Assembly (NCBI RefSeq): GCF_000422705.1
Contig: NZ_AUGO01000003.1
Span: 1-64,000 of the forward strand
Reading direction: 5' to 3'
Source: Flavobacterium soli DSM 19725
GTDB taxonomy: Bacteria > Bacteroidota > Bacteroidia > Flavobacteriales > Flavobacteriaceae
Length of the DNA stretch: 64,000 nucleotides
The translations under genes were made by a program, and so were the position numbers. Position 1 is the stretch's first letter. Every line of letters begins with the position of its first letter. Shown piece by piece: positions 52,288-60,625 of the stretch. The notes under the pieces are model-generated. The model ran no database searches, was not told where the DNA came from, and was given only the letters and a program-made list of their open reading frames with translations.

Positions 52288-53949
52288 ATGAAAGTAAACA
52301 AAATTATGGCTGTTAAATTAATGCTAACTTTAGCATTAGTGTTTGGTTTTGCTAGTTGTAGCAAGAACTCAAGCTCAAAAAACGCGTCCTCAGCGACAGG
52401 CTGGAAAATCAACGACAAGAAAGGTGGTTTTCAGCTAAACACCAAATACAAGAAGCAACAAGCGCTTCCTGGTTTAGTTTTAGTGGAAGGTGGAACGTTT
52501 ACAATGGGTAAAGTACAGGATGATGTGATGCACGATTGGAACAATACTCCAAATCAACAACACGTTCAATCCTTTTACATGGATGAAACAGAGGTAACCA
52601 ATGCAATGTATGCAGAATACCTATATTGGGTTAAAACGGTTTTCCCTCCAACAGACGAAAACTACAAAAACATTTATGAAGGAGCTTTGCCAGACACATT
52701 GGTTTGGAGAAGTAGATTAGGTTATAATGAAACTATGACCAACAACTACCTTCGTCACCCAGCTTATGCATACTACCCAGTTGTAGGTGTAAACTGGATT
52801 CAAGCTGCTGAATTTGCTAAATGGAGAACTGATCGTGTAAACGAGGCTACATTAGAGAAAGAAGGTTACTTGAAAAAAGATGCTAAAACTAAAGATGTAA
52901 GTGCTGAGGAAAGCTTCAGTACTGAAACATACATCAATGCTCCAACAAAAGCGTTTGGCGGAAACGAAGAAGTAGTCCTAAAAGGAAAAAGAGGGAAATC
53001 TAAAGATAGTGTTAACCTTTATGCAACAAGAAGTTCAGGATTAATTAGCCCTGAGTACAGACTTCCAACTGAAGCAGAATGGGAATATGCAGCTGCATCT
53101 GATGTAGGAAATAGAGAATACAACTCTTATAAAGGACAAAAGAAATATCCTTGGAAAGGTTCTTATACTAGAAATGGTAAAAGACAAGTTAAAGGTGATC
53201 AATTGGCCAACTTTAAACAAGGAAAAGGAGATTACGGTGGTTTAGCAGGATGGTCTGATGACGGTGCTGATATCACTAACATAGTAAAATCTTATCCTCC
53301 AAATGATTTTGGATTGTATGACATGGCGGGTAACGTTGCAGAATGGGTTGCTGATGTTTACAGACCTATCGTTGATGATGAAGCTAATGATTTCAACTAC
53401 TATAGAGGTAACGTATTCTACAAAAACAAAATTGGAGAAGATGGAACTGTTGAATTAGTAACTTCTGACAACATTGCTTATGACACTTTAAGCAACGGTA
53501 GAATCATGGCTAAAAACTTCCCTGGACAAATTGCTCAGGTGCCAATTGATGAGAAAGAAACTTATTTAAGACAAAACTTCTCTCAAAGTGACAACAGAAA
53601 CTACAGAGATGGTGACAAACAATCTACTAGATATTTTGATTTTGGATCAGAAGAAGATTCAGATAAAGGAAAAGAATCTAAAAGAATGTATGACTCTCCA
53701 GTTCACAACGTAACTAAAGACAGTTTGGACAACATGGTTAGAGCTTATGACAAATCTAACAAAAGAACAACTTTAGTAAACGACAACGTAAGAGTTTACA
53801 AAGGTGGTTCTTGGAGAGACAGAGCTTACTGGTTGGATCCTGCACAAAGAAGATACTTCCCGCAAGATATGGCAACTGACTACATCGGATTTAGATGTGC
53901 AATGTCAAGCGTTGGACCAAAATCTACTAAGAAAAAAGCAAGAAACTAA
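52288..53949 (+). CDS. gldJ: Gliding motility lipoprotein GldJ
   Basis: A 553-residue lipoprotein (lipobox FGFASC, Cys24) with a formylglycine-generating-enzyme-like fold: VEGGTFTMGKVQDD, MDETEVTNAMYAEYL, YRLPTEAEWEYAA and GFRCAMSS at the end. GldJ is essential for gliding and for stability of the GldK-type components of T9SS. ATG 52288 is chosen because the lipoprotein signal starts there; a TTG-N19-TATATTG promoter-like pair (52230-52258) ends 29 bases before it. A basic tail (STKKKARN) ends it. Confidence 0.95.
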   Translation: MKVNKIMAVKLMLTLALVFGFASCSKNSSSKNASSATGWKINDKKGGFQLNTKYKKQQALPGLVLVEGGTFTMGKVQDDVMHDWNNTPNQQHVQSFYMDETEVTNAMYAEYLYWVKTVFPPTDENYKNIYEGALPDTLVWRSRLGYNETMTNNYLRHPAYAYYPVVGVNWIQAAEFAKWRTDRVNEATLEKEGYLKKDAKTKDVSAEESFSTETYINAPTKAFGGNEEVVLKGKRGKSKDSVNLYATRSSGLISPEYRLPTEAEWEYAAASDVGNREYNSYKGQKKYPWKGSYTRNGKRQVKGDQLANFKQGKGDYGGLAGWSDDGADITNIVKSYPPNDFGLYDMAGNVAEWVADVYRPIVDDEANDFNYYRGNVFYKNKIGEDGTVELVTSDNIAYDTLSNGRIMAKNFPGQIAQVPIDEKETYLRQNFSQSDNRNYRDGDKQSTRYFDFGSEEDSDKGKESKRMYDSPVHNVTKDSLDNMVRAYDKSNKRTTLVNDNVRVYKGGSWRDRAYWLDPAQRRYFPQDMATDYIGFRCAMSSVGPKSTKKKARN

Positions 53950-53970
53950 TTTCTTCAAAATATAGCATGT

Positions 53971-54002
53971 AATAAAAGCCCTTTCATTAGGGCTTTTATT
54001 TT
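53971..54002 (+). terminator. Intrinsic terminator after gldJ
   Basis: AATAAAAGCCCT (53971-53982) pairs with AGGGCTTTTATT (53989-54000), followed by T residues. murF begins 15 bases later. Confidence 0.85.
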
Positions 54003-54017
54003 TTAAACTCATTTTAA

Positions 54018-55304
54018 ATGGAAATCAAAGACATCCACAGCCTCTTCCTAAAATGCAATTCGGTTTCAATAGACACCCGAAAGATTGAGAACAACAGTAT
54101 GTTTGTTGCAATAAAAGGCGAACGCTTTGACGCCAATACTTTTGCAAAAGAAGCTTTAGAAAAAGGAGCTTCATACGTTATCATCGACAATGCTGATTAT
54201 TTCATCAGCGAACAAACTATTCTAGTAGAAGACAGTTTGACTACACTGCAAGAACTCGCAAAATACCACCGCGATTATTTAAAATTACCTATAATTGCCC
54301 TAACAGGAAGCAACGGAAAAACCACCACAAAGGAACTCATCAATGTGGTGCTTTCTAAAAAGTATAATGTAAAAGCAACTCTTGGCAACCTCAATAACCA
54401 TATTGGGGTGCCACTCACCTTACTCTCTTTTACTTCTAATACAGAGATCGGAATCGTAGAAATGGGTGCCAATCATCAAAAAGAAATCGAATTCCTGTGT
54501 AATATTGCCCAACCTGATTTTGGCTACATTACCAATTTTGGCAAGGCTCACTTGGAAGGTTTCGGTGGATTTGAAGGTGTCATCAAAGGAAAAAGCGAGA
54601 TGTATACCTATCTTTCGCAACATAAAAAAATCGTTTTTGTGAACTTGGATGATGCCATTCAGGTTGAAAAAACACATGGAATCGAACGCTATACTTTCGG
54701 ACAAAAAACAGCCGACACCAATGTAATCATCGATGCTGTAAAAGCTGATCCTTTCGTATCCATCAAGACCCAGGGAACCGAAATCAAATCTCACCTAATT
54801 GGGATCTACAATGCGAACAACATCAATGCAGCTGTAACAATCGGGACTTATTTTAAAGTGGAACTCGATGTCATCAAGGAAGCAATTGAAGATTATGTCC
54901 CTGAAAACAACCGTTCACAAATGCTGAAAAAAAACAGCAACGAGATCATTTTGGATGCTTATAACGCTAACCCAAGTAGCATGACGGTAGCTTTAGAGAA
55001 TTTCATGCAGTTGGAACTTCCAAAAAAAATAGCCATCCTTGGCGACATGTTTGAGCTAGGAAACGAAAGCCTTGCCGAACATAAAAGCATTGTTGAACTT
55101 GCTTCAAAAGACCAAAACACTCAATTTTATTTTATTGGAAAAGATTTTTATGCCAATAAAACACAACAAGAAAACTTCTATTTCTTTGAAAATTTTGAAG
55201 ACCTATCAAAAGAATTAACGGAGCATAAAATAGAGAATGCTACCCTACTCATAAAAGGTTCCAGGGGAATGGCACTCGAAAGAAGCTTGGAATTTTTGCC
55301 TTGA
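54018..55304 (+). CDS. murF: UDP-N-acetylmuramoyl-tripeptide-D-alanyl-D-alanine ligase
   Basis: A 428-residue Mur ligase that adds D-Ala-D-Ala to the peptidoglycan precursor. SIDTRKIENNSMFVAIKGERFD is the MurF substrate-binding start, GSNGKTT (97-103) the ATP loop, NNHIGVPLTLL and EMGANHQKEI the conserved middle. DAYNANPSSM is the C-terminal MurF signature. It follows gldJ across a terminator. Confidence 0.96.
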   Translation: MEIKDIHSLFLKCNSVSIDTRKIENNSMFVAIKGERFDANTFAKEALEKGASYVIIDNADYFISEQTILVEDSLTTLQELAKYHRDYLKLPIIALTGSNGKTTTKELINVVLSKKYNVKATLGNLNNHIGVPLTLLSFTSNTEIGIVEMGANHQKEIEFLCNIAQPDFGYITNFGKAHLEGFGGFEGVIKGKSEMYTYLSQHKKIVFVNLDDAIQVEKTHGIERYTFGQKTADTNVIIDAVKADPFVSIKTQGTEIKSHLIGIYNANNINAAVTIGTYFKVELDVIKEAIEDYVPENNRSQMLKKNSNEIILDAYNANPSSMTVALENFMQLELPKKIAILGDMFELGNESLAEHKSIVELASKDQNTQFYFIGKDFYANKTQQENFYFFENFEDLSKELTEHKIENATLLIKGSRGMALERSLEFLP

Positions 55305-55322
55305 GCAACATTATAAACTAAA

Positions 55323-55352
55323 AATGCCGAAGACTATCCTCGGCATTCTTTT
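55323..55352. terminator. Bidirectional terminator between murF and the convergent gene
   Basis: AATGCCGA (55323-55330) pairs with TCGGCATT (55340-55347) with T runs on the plus side and a short A/T run on the other side, so it can serve both convergent genes. Confidence 0.75.
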
Positions 55353-55359
55353 TTATAAT

Positions 55360-57018
55360 TTATTCCTTCTTTGTAATATTGAGATTATCGAAGCTTGAAA
55401 CGTCGATCACTTCTTCCATATCGACATCATAGGAAATTTTAACGCTGTCACCAACGATAGTAACCGGCAATTCATTTGATAATTGGGATGAACCAACAAA
55501 CACATTCGGGTACTCCTTCACCATGAAATAATAGAAACTATTGCCGTTCTTGACATCATTTGAAATTCTGGTCACTACCGATGAAACGCTTTTCTTTGGT
55601 GTCACACTTTCGGCATCGATGCCATTATCAGCCATATTGTAGACATTTTTATAGGCCATGAGCGTTTCACGCATCGTGTTCCCCACTCCAACAATCGTAT
55701 AATCCTCAATGGAAACCATAGCAAACATTTTCACCAAGCCACCATCATCTTTTAGTGTCATGACATAGGTTGGAATATTATTGATGATATATGGAATTGG
55801 CAACGAAGTATGATAGCCTTTCTCCTGCACTTTACCTTCGGCAGAACTCTGAGCGGCAAACTCAGTCGCACCACTTTGTTTATAATAGGTCGCTTCTTTG
55901 GTTCTTGTATCTACCAAAACAAAACCTACTGTAGATTCTTCTTTTCCTACAGATGAAAGGCCTGTGTACCAATAGGATTTGTGATTCTCACCATACACCA
56001 AAGTCAATCCTTCGGTAATCATCAACTTGTTCTCATTCGACCAGTTCCAGTAGCCGTGTACATATTCACCCCAATCGTTCAATTGATCTTCAATAAAACT
56101 GATAGGCTGCATACGATCGACCCAAAGTGGTGTTTCGTTAAGGCTATACTCCTTGATTTCACCCGTTTGAGCATTGATGGTCAAGACACCCGTTGCATCA
56201 TTTCCTGCAAAACCAATCTTCTTGGCATACTTCGTAACGATCCAAAACGGCTCACCTTTATCATCGATTTCAAAATTATAATCGGCCAAACCAGCAGTCA
56301 TATATCCACTAAAATAGACATGTCGCTCAATTTTAGAACCAAAAAAAGCTTCTGGCTGATATTTGATTTTCAAAGCCTTCCCGTTGATGTTTTGCACCAA
56401 TTTTACATCCCTTTCATTGGTTGCCGATACCATCACATATCCAGGAGTTCCCTCAGAATTGCTGAACCATTTGAAAAAACCGGTATGCAACAATGGAGCT
56501 ACCCAGTAGAGTTCGTTGTTTACTTTTTGAATCGTAAAATCACCAATTTCCGTTTGTGAACCCAATGAAGGCTGAGAACCGATGATTTTTTCGCCCAAAA
56601 GCATTGCCAAACTTTCATCGACTACACGAATCTTGTCAAGCGAAATCGGTGCGATGTGATTTTTTAGATTTTGTCCGTCTTCTACCTTCCCTATTAGTTC
56701 TCTATAAGCTTGACTACGAAACATTGGTAAGCTTGTCAACAGCGGTCCCAATGTCACATAGGCTATGACAACGGTAGCTAATATAAAAAATAATTTATGT
56801 GGCTTAGCCAAAATTGTAACTTTGCTCGTGACAGGAGCCACTTTTAGCTTGGTATACAATATGATTCCTGCAATTAGGATAATCAACAAGAAAAGTGGCA
56901 ATTTCATGAAGCCAAAATTCAAGACGGGCAAGCCAAAATAGAAGAGCAAAAAACCGATAAAAAGCAGTAGTACAATCGAAGTAATTTTTTTCATGACTGG
57001 TGTTTTGATTTGCTTCAT
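55360..57018 (-). CDS. Membrane-anchored protein of unknown function
   Basis: A 552-residue protein with three N-terminal membrane helices (about 10-30, 35-55, 75-95) and a large C-terminal domain outside the membrane. That domain contains DKGEPFWIVTKYAKKIGF and VLTINAQTGEIKEYSL, which looks like a repeated small beta fold (PepSY-like segment possible). No catalytic motif is seen. A second start at Met9 (56994) would trim the leader. It diverges from fabD. I do not recognise the family. Confidence 0.55.
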   Translation of the reverse strand: MKQIKTPVMKKITSIVLLLFIGFLLFYFGLPVLNFGFMKLPLFLLIILIAGIILYTKLKVAPVTSKVTILAKPHKLFFILATVVIAYVTLGPLLTSLPMFRSQAYRELIGKVEDGQNLKNHIAPISLDKIRVVDESLAMLLGEKIIGSQPSLGSQTEIGDFTIQKVNNELYWVAPLLHTGFFKWFSNSEGTPGYVMVSATNERDVKLVQNINGKALKIKYQPEAFFGSKIERHVYFSGYMTAGLADYNFEIDDKGEPFWIVTKYAKKIGFAGNDATGVLTINAQTGEIKEYSLNETPLWVDRMQPISFIEDQLNDWGEYVHGYWNWSNENKLMITEGLTLVYGENHKSYWYTGLSSVGKEESTVGFVLVDTRTKEATYYKQSGATEFAAQSSAEGKVQEKGYHTSLPIPYIINNIPTYVMTLKDDGGLVKMFAMVSIEDYTIVGVGNTMRETLMAYKNVYNMADNGIDAESVTPKKSVSSVVTRISNDVKNGNSFYYFMVKEYPNVFVGSSQLSNELPVTIVGDSVKISYDVDMEEVIDVSSFDNLNITKKE

Positions 57019-57104
57019 TAGTCTGAAATTATCTAAAATGTTACAGCCTATTTTTTTGCCTTAGCGGAAAATAAACTACAAAATAAGGATTCTAAAAAAA
57101 AAGC

Positions 57105-57112
57105 TATTTTTG
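57105..57112 (+). promoter_or_regulatory. -7 promoter element of fabD
   Basis: TATTTTTG fits TAnnTTTG and lies 39 bases before ATG 57152, so the in-frame extension beginning at 57110 is leader sequence, not protein. Confidence 0.5.
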
Positions 57113-57151
57113 TGGTCAAGTTTTAATACTACAAACCTAAAACAGAAAGAT

Positions 57152-58027
57152 ATGAAAGCATACGTTTTCCCAGGTCAGGGAGCTCAATTTACAGGAATGG
57201 GGAAAGAATTATACGAACAGTCTCCGTTGGCAAAAGAATTATTTGAAAAGGCAAACGAGATTTTAGGTTTCCGCATCACCGATATTATGTTTGAAGGAAC
57301 CGCTGAAGAGTTGAAGGAAACGAAGGTTACACAACCAGCAGTTTTCTTGCACTCGGTAATATTGGCAAAAACTCTGGGTGATGATTTCAATCCCGAGATG
57401 GTTGCTGGACATTCATTAGGCGAATTTTCGGCTTTGGTAGCTAATGGTGCTTTATCATTTGAAGACGGACTGAAACTGGTTTCACAGCGAGCTTTGGCGA
57501 TGCAAAAAGCGTGCGAAATCACTCCTTCTACAATGGCAGCGGTTTTGGGGTTAGAAGATAGCGTGGTGGAAGATGTTTGTGCCTCGATTGATGGTATTGT
57601 GGTGGCGGCTAATTATAATTGTCCTGGACAGTTGGTAATTTCTGGCGAAACATCGGCAGTTGAAAAAGCATGTGAAGCGATGAAAGCTGCTGGAGCAAAA
57701 AGAGCCTTGTTATTGCCTGTTGGTGGTGCTTTTCATTCTCCAATGATGGAGCCTGCCCGAGAAGAATTAGCGGCAGCGATAGAAGCTACAACTTTTTCTA
57801 CACCAATTTGCCCTGTTTATCAAAACGTAACAGCAAGTGCCGTTTCGGATCCAGAAGAGATCAAGAAAAATTTAATCATCCAATTGACAGCTCCCGTAAG
57901 ATGGACACAATCTGTACAGCAAATGATTAAAGATGGAGCTAGTATTTTTACAGAAGTTGGCCCTGGAAAAGTATTGATTGGCTTGGTTGGAAAAATTGAT
58001 AGAGAAGTTGCAGTTGCAAGTGCTTAA
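57152..58027 (+). CDS. fabD: Malonyl CoA-acyl carrier protein transacylase
   Basis: A 291-residue acyltransferase that loads malonate on ACP for fatty acid synthesis. GQGAQFTGMG opens it, Ser88 in GHSLGE is the acyl nucleophile, and His in GGAFHSPMM is its partner. VGPGKVLIGLV ends it. Start ATG 57152 fits the family length of about 290-310. A terminator shared with the convergent gene follows. Confidence 0.96.
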   Translation: MKAYVFPGQGAQFTGMGKELYEQSPLAKELFEKANEILGFRITDIMFEGTAEELKETKVTQPAVFLHSVILAKTLGDDFNPEMVAGHSLGEFSALVANGALSFEDGLKLVSQRALAMQKACEITPSTMAAVLGLEDSVVEDVCASIDGIVVAANYNCPGQLVISGETSAVEKACEAMKAAGAKRALLLPVGGAFHSPMMEPAREELAAAIEATTFSTPICPVYQNVTASAVSDPEEIKKNLIIQLTAPVRWTQSVQQMIKDGASIFTEVGPGKVLIGLVGKIDREVAVASA

Positions 58028-58048
58028 TTTGGTTTTCTGTTATACTTA

Positions 58049-58086
58049 AAAAAAGTCCCAAATCAATAATGATTTGGGACTTTTTT
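58049..58086. terminator. Bidirectional terminator between fabD and the GH3-like gene
   Basis: AAAAAAGTCCCAAATCA (58049-58065) pairs perfectly with TGATTTGGGACTTTTTT (58070-58086) around a 4-nt loop. T tracts on both strands suit both convergent genes. Confidence 0.9.
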
Positions 58087-58102
58087 ATACTTAAATAATC
58101 TA

Positions 58103-59632
58103 TTAAACTTCCGAAACGCCTACGTTTAATTCCAGCAACTGTTCTACATAATTTCGCTGGTTGGACAATCTTGGAATTTTGTTTTGACCTCCGAGTTTAT
58201 CCTGATGCTTGAGCCAATCGTAAAAAAGATTGAATCGGGCGACATTAACCACTGGAGGATTGAGGGTCATATTATTGTAACGTTTGGCTTCGTAATCCGA
58301 ATTTAGCATTTGAAGCGTTTCGTCTAAAACTCTATTGAAGAGATGTATATCATCAGGATTTCTTCTGAATTCGATGATCCATTCATGGGCTCCTTTTTCT
58401 TTTCCTTGCATAAAAACAGGTGCAACCGTATAATCAATTACTTCTGTATTAGTGACCTGACACGCTTTTGCAATAGCATTATCTGAGTTTTCGATGATTA
58501 ACTCTTCCCCAAAGACATTAATGTGGTGCTTGGTTCTTCCAGTAACACGAATTCGATAAGGATTTAGCGAAGTGAAACGAACTGTATCGCCAATTTGATA
58601 ACGCCAAAGTCCAGAATTGGTAGTGATGACGATGGCATAATTCTTATTGAGTTCTACCTCTGATAATCGGATCGCTCTTTGTTCAGTAGTTCCATAGGCA
58701 TCCATTGGAATAAATTCATAAAAAATACCGTAGTCCAACATCAGTAACAAATCATTCGAATTATTCAAATCTTGAATGGCGAAGAATCCTTCGGAGGCAT
58801 TGTAAATTTCATAATATTGAAAGCTGGAACTCGGGAAAATCTTTTTGTATTGTTCCCTGTAAGGATCAAAACTTACACCTCCATGAAAATATACTTCGGC
58901 ATTTGGCCAAACTTCCAAGAGGCTTTCTTTTCCGGTTTCTTCCAAAACTTTATTGAGCAACACCATCATCCACGAAGGAACTCCTGCAAGACTCGTGACG
59001 TTTTCATATCGCGTTTCATTGACAATCGCCCCTAGTTTTGTTTCCCAATCGTTCATCAAGGAAACCTTGTTACTTGGAGTGCTGCTGAATTCGGCCCACA
59101 TGGGCATATTTTCGATCAAAATTGCCGATAAATCTCCAAAAAAAGTATTGTTGTCGGCATACAATTGCTTGCTTCCGCCAAGACGCAAACTCTTTCCTGT
59201 AAACAATTGTGAGTCTTCGTTATTGTTCAAATAAAGCGAAAGTAGATCCTTTGTCGCTTTATAATGGCAGTTTTCCAATGCCTCGCTGCTAACGGGAATA
59301 AACTTGCTTTTTGCATTCGTTGTTCCGCTTGATTTTGCAAACCATTTGATAGAAGTTGGCCAAAAAATGTTTTGTTCGCCTTTTCGGGTTTGCTCAATCA
59401 AAGGCTCGAGATCTTCATAGGTAGAAATTGGAACTCTTTCTGTAAAAGCTTGATAGGACTTTAAAGAATCAAAGCCATATTGTTCTCCAATATAGGTTCT
59501 TTCGGCTGTTCGAATTAAATTTAAAAGCAATTCTTCCTGAACTTCGTTTGGATATTTCAGGAACAATTCAATCTGATGAATCCTTTTTTTAAGGATCCAA
59601 GAAGCAACCGAATTGATTATAGGTATTGCCAT
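58103..59632 (-). CDS. GH3 auxin-responsive promoter family protein (acyl-adenylating ligase-like)
   Basis: A 509-residue protein of the ANL-related GH3 family. WFAKSSGTTNAKSKFIPV is the adenylate-forming P-loop, YNASEGFFAIQD the ATP-binding middle block, and LWRYQIGDTVRF with VTGRTKHHINVFGEEL the C-terminal hinge region. Plant members conjugate amino acids to acyl hormones. Bacterial members are common in Bacteroidota but their substrates are mostly unknown. It stands alone between terminators. Confidence 0.88.
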   Translation of the reverse strand: MAIPIINSVASWILKKRIHQIELFLKYPNEVQEELLLNLIRTAERTYIGEQYGFDSLKSYQAFTERVPISTYEDLEPLIEQTRKGEQNIFWPTSIKWFAKSSGTTNAKSKFIPVSSEALENCHYKATKDLLSLYLNNNEDSQLFTGKSLRLGGSKQLYADNNTFFGDLSAILIENMPMWAEFSSTPSNKVSLMNDWETKLGAIVNETRYENVTSLAGVPSWMMVLLNKVLEETGKESLLEVWPNAEVYFHGGVSFDPYREQYKKIFPSSSFQYYEIYNASEGFFAIQDLNNSNDLLLMLDYGIFYEFIPMDAYGTTEQRAIRLSEVELNKNYAIVITTNSGLWRYQIGDTVRFTSLNPYRIRVTGRTKHHINVFGEELIIENSDNAIAKACQVTNTEVIDYTVAPVFMQGKEKGAHEWIIEFRRNPDDIHLFNRVLDETLQMLNSDYEAKRYNNMTLNPPVVNVARFNLFYDWLKHQDKLGGQNKIPRLSNQRNYVEQLLELNVGVSEV

Positions 59633-59776
59633 TTAATTTAGATTTAGGTTTAGAGAATTTAGATTTGGGATTTGATTCAATTTAGTAACTTTACAACTTC
59701 ATCAAAAATAGCAAAAAATTGCAATATCATAGCACATAACTTGATTATTGCTAAAATCTGAAACCTACAATCAAAA

Positions 59777-60571
59777 ATGACATACGAAGGCGTTCTTGCA
59801 AAAATGCAAACCGAGTTTGGAAATCCCATTCAATATTACCTAGTTTTTGAAAACAGTTTCCTAAATGTAAATCAATTACTGCACAAGGAAATTGAGATCA
59901 CATTCCAGGGGTATCAATGTTTAAATTGCAATAAGAAGAAAAAAATATTCCGTCAAGGATTTTGTTATGATTGTTTTTACAGCAGTCCAGCTGTTGGCGA
60001 TTGGATCATGCGACCTGAACTGAGCACGGCCCATTTGGGAATTGCCGATAGGGATTTGGAGTATGAAACCCGAGTACAACTACAACCTCACGTAGTGTAT
60101 TTGGCCAGTTCAAGCGAAGTGAAAGTTGGCGTTACCCGAAAAACTCAAGTTCCAACCCGCTGGATCGACCAAGGTGCTGAACAAGCAATTGCGATTGTAG
60201 AAGTTCCAAATCGTTATCTGGCTGGAATTACGGAGGTCGCGTTGAAAAATCATTTTTCGGATAAAACCAATTGGCGAAAAATGCTCACAAACGATATTGT
60301 TTCCATCGATTTATTGGCAGAAAAATTAAAAATCGAGCGTTTACTTCCTCAAGAAGTTCAGGAATATTTTCATTTGGATAAAAATGATTTATATGAAATG
60401 CATTATCCTGTTGCAGCCTATCCGAAAAAAATAAACAGCTTGAGCCTGGACAAAACACCAAACTATGTTGGAAAATTGATGGGGATTAAAGGCCAATACC
60501 TGCTTTTTGAGGATGGAACTGTCTTTAATATTCGAGGTTCTGAAGGCTATATTGTTTCGATAAATGTATAA
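59777..60571 (+). CDS. DUF2797 family protein
   Basis: A 264-residue protein with four N-terminal cysteines in CLNCNKK and FCYDCFY, likely a zinc site (residues about 48-70). The middle VVYLASSSEVKVGVTR followed by RWIDQGAEQAI has the order of a GIY-YIG-type core (Y, K/G, R), which I know as a feature of DUF2797. That would suggest nucleic-acid binding or cutting, but catalytic residues are not established here. It diverges from the GH3 gene and ends at a terminator. Confidence 0.8.
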   Translation: MTYEGVLAKMQTEFGNPIQYYLVFENSFLNVNQLLHKEIEITFQGYQCLNCNKKKKIFRQGFCYDCFYSSPAVGDWIMRPELSTAHLGIADRDLEYETRVQLQPHVVYLASSSEVKVGVTRKTQVPTRWIDQGAEQAIAIVEVPNRYLAGITEVALKNHFSDKTNWRKMLTNDIVSIDLLAEKLKIERLLPQEVQEYFHLDKNDLYEMHYPVAAYPKKINSLSLDKTPNYVGKLMGIKGQYLLFEDGTVFNIRGSEGYIVSINV

Positions 60572-60576
60572 AAAGC

Positions 60577-60610
60577 AAAAGCCTGTAGTTTTAAATTACA
60601 GGCTTTTCTC
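60577..60610. terminator. Terminator between the DUF2797 and AsmA-like genes
   Basis: AAAAGCCTGTA (60577-60587) pairs with TACAGGCTTTT (60597-60607), followed by TCTCTT. It lies between convergent genes and can act in both directions. Confidence 0.75.
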
Positions 60611-60625
60611 TTAGTGCTAATTTTA

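Noticed and set aside
55981..56559. 192-codon plus-strand frame opposite the unknown membrane protein
   Set aside because: No start context or domain, and the minus-strand protein has a coherent membrane topology.
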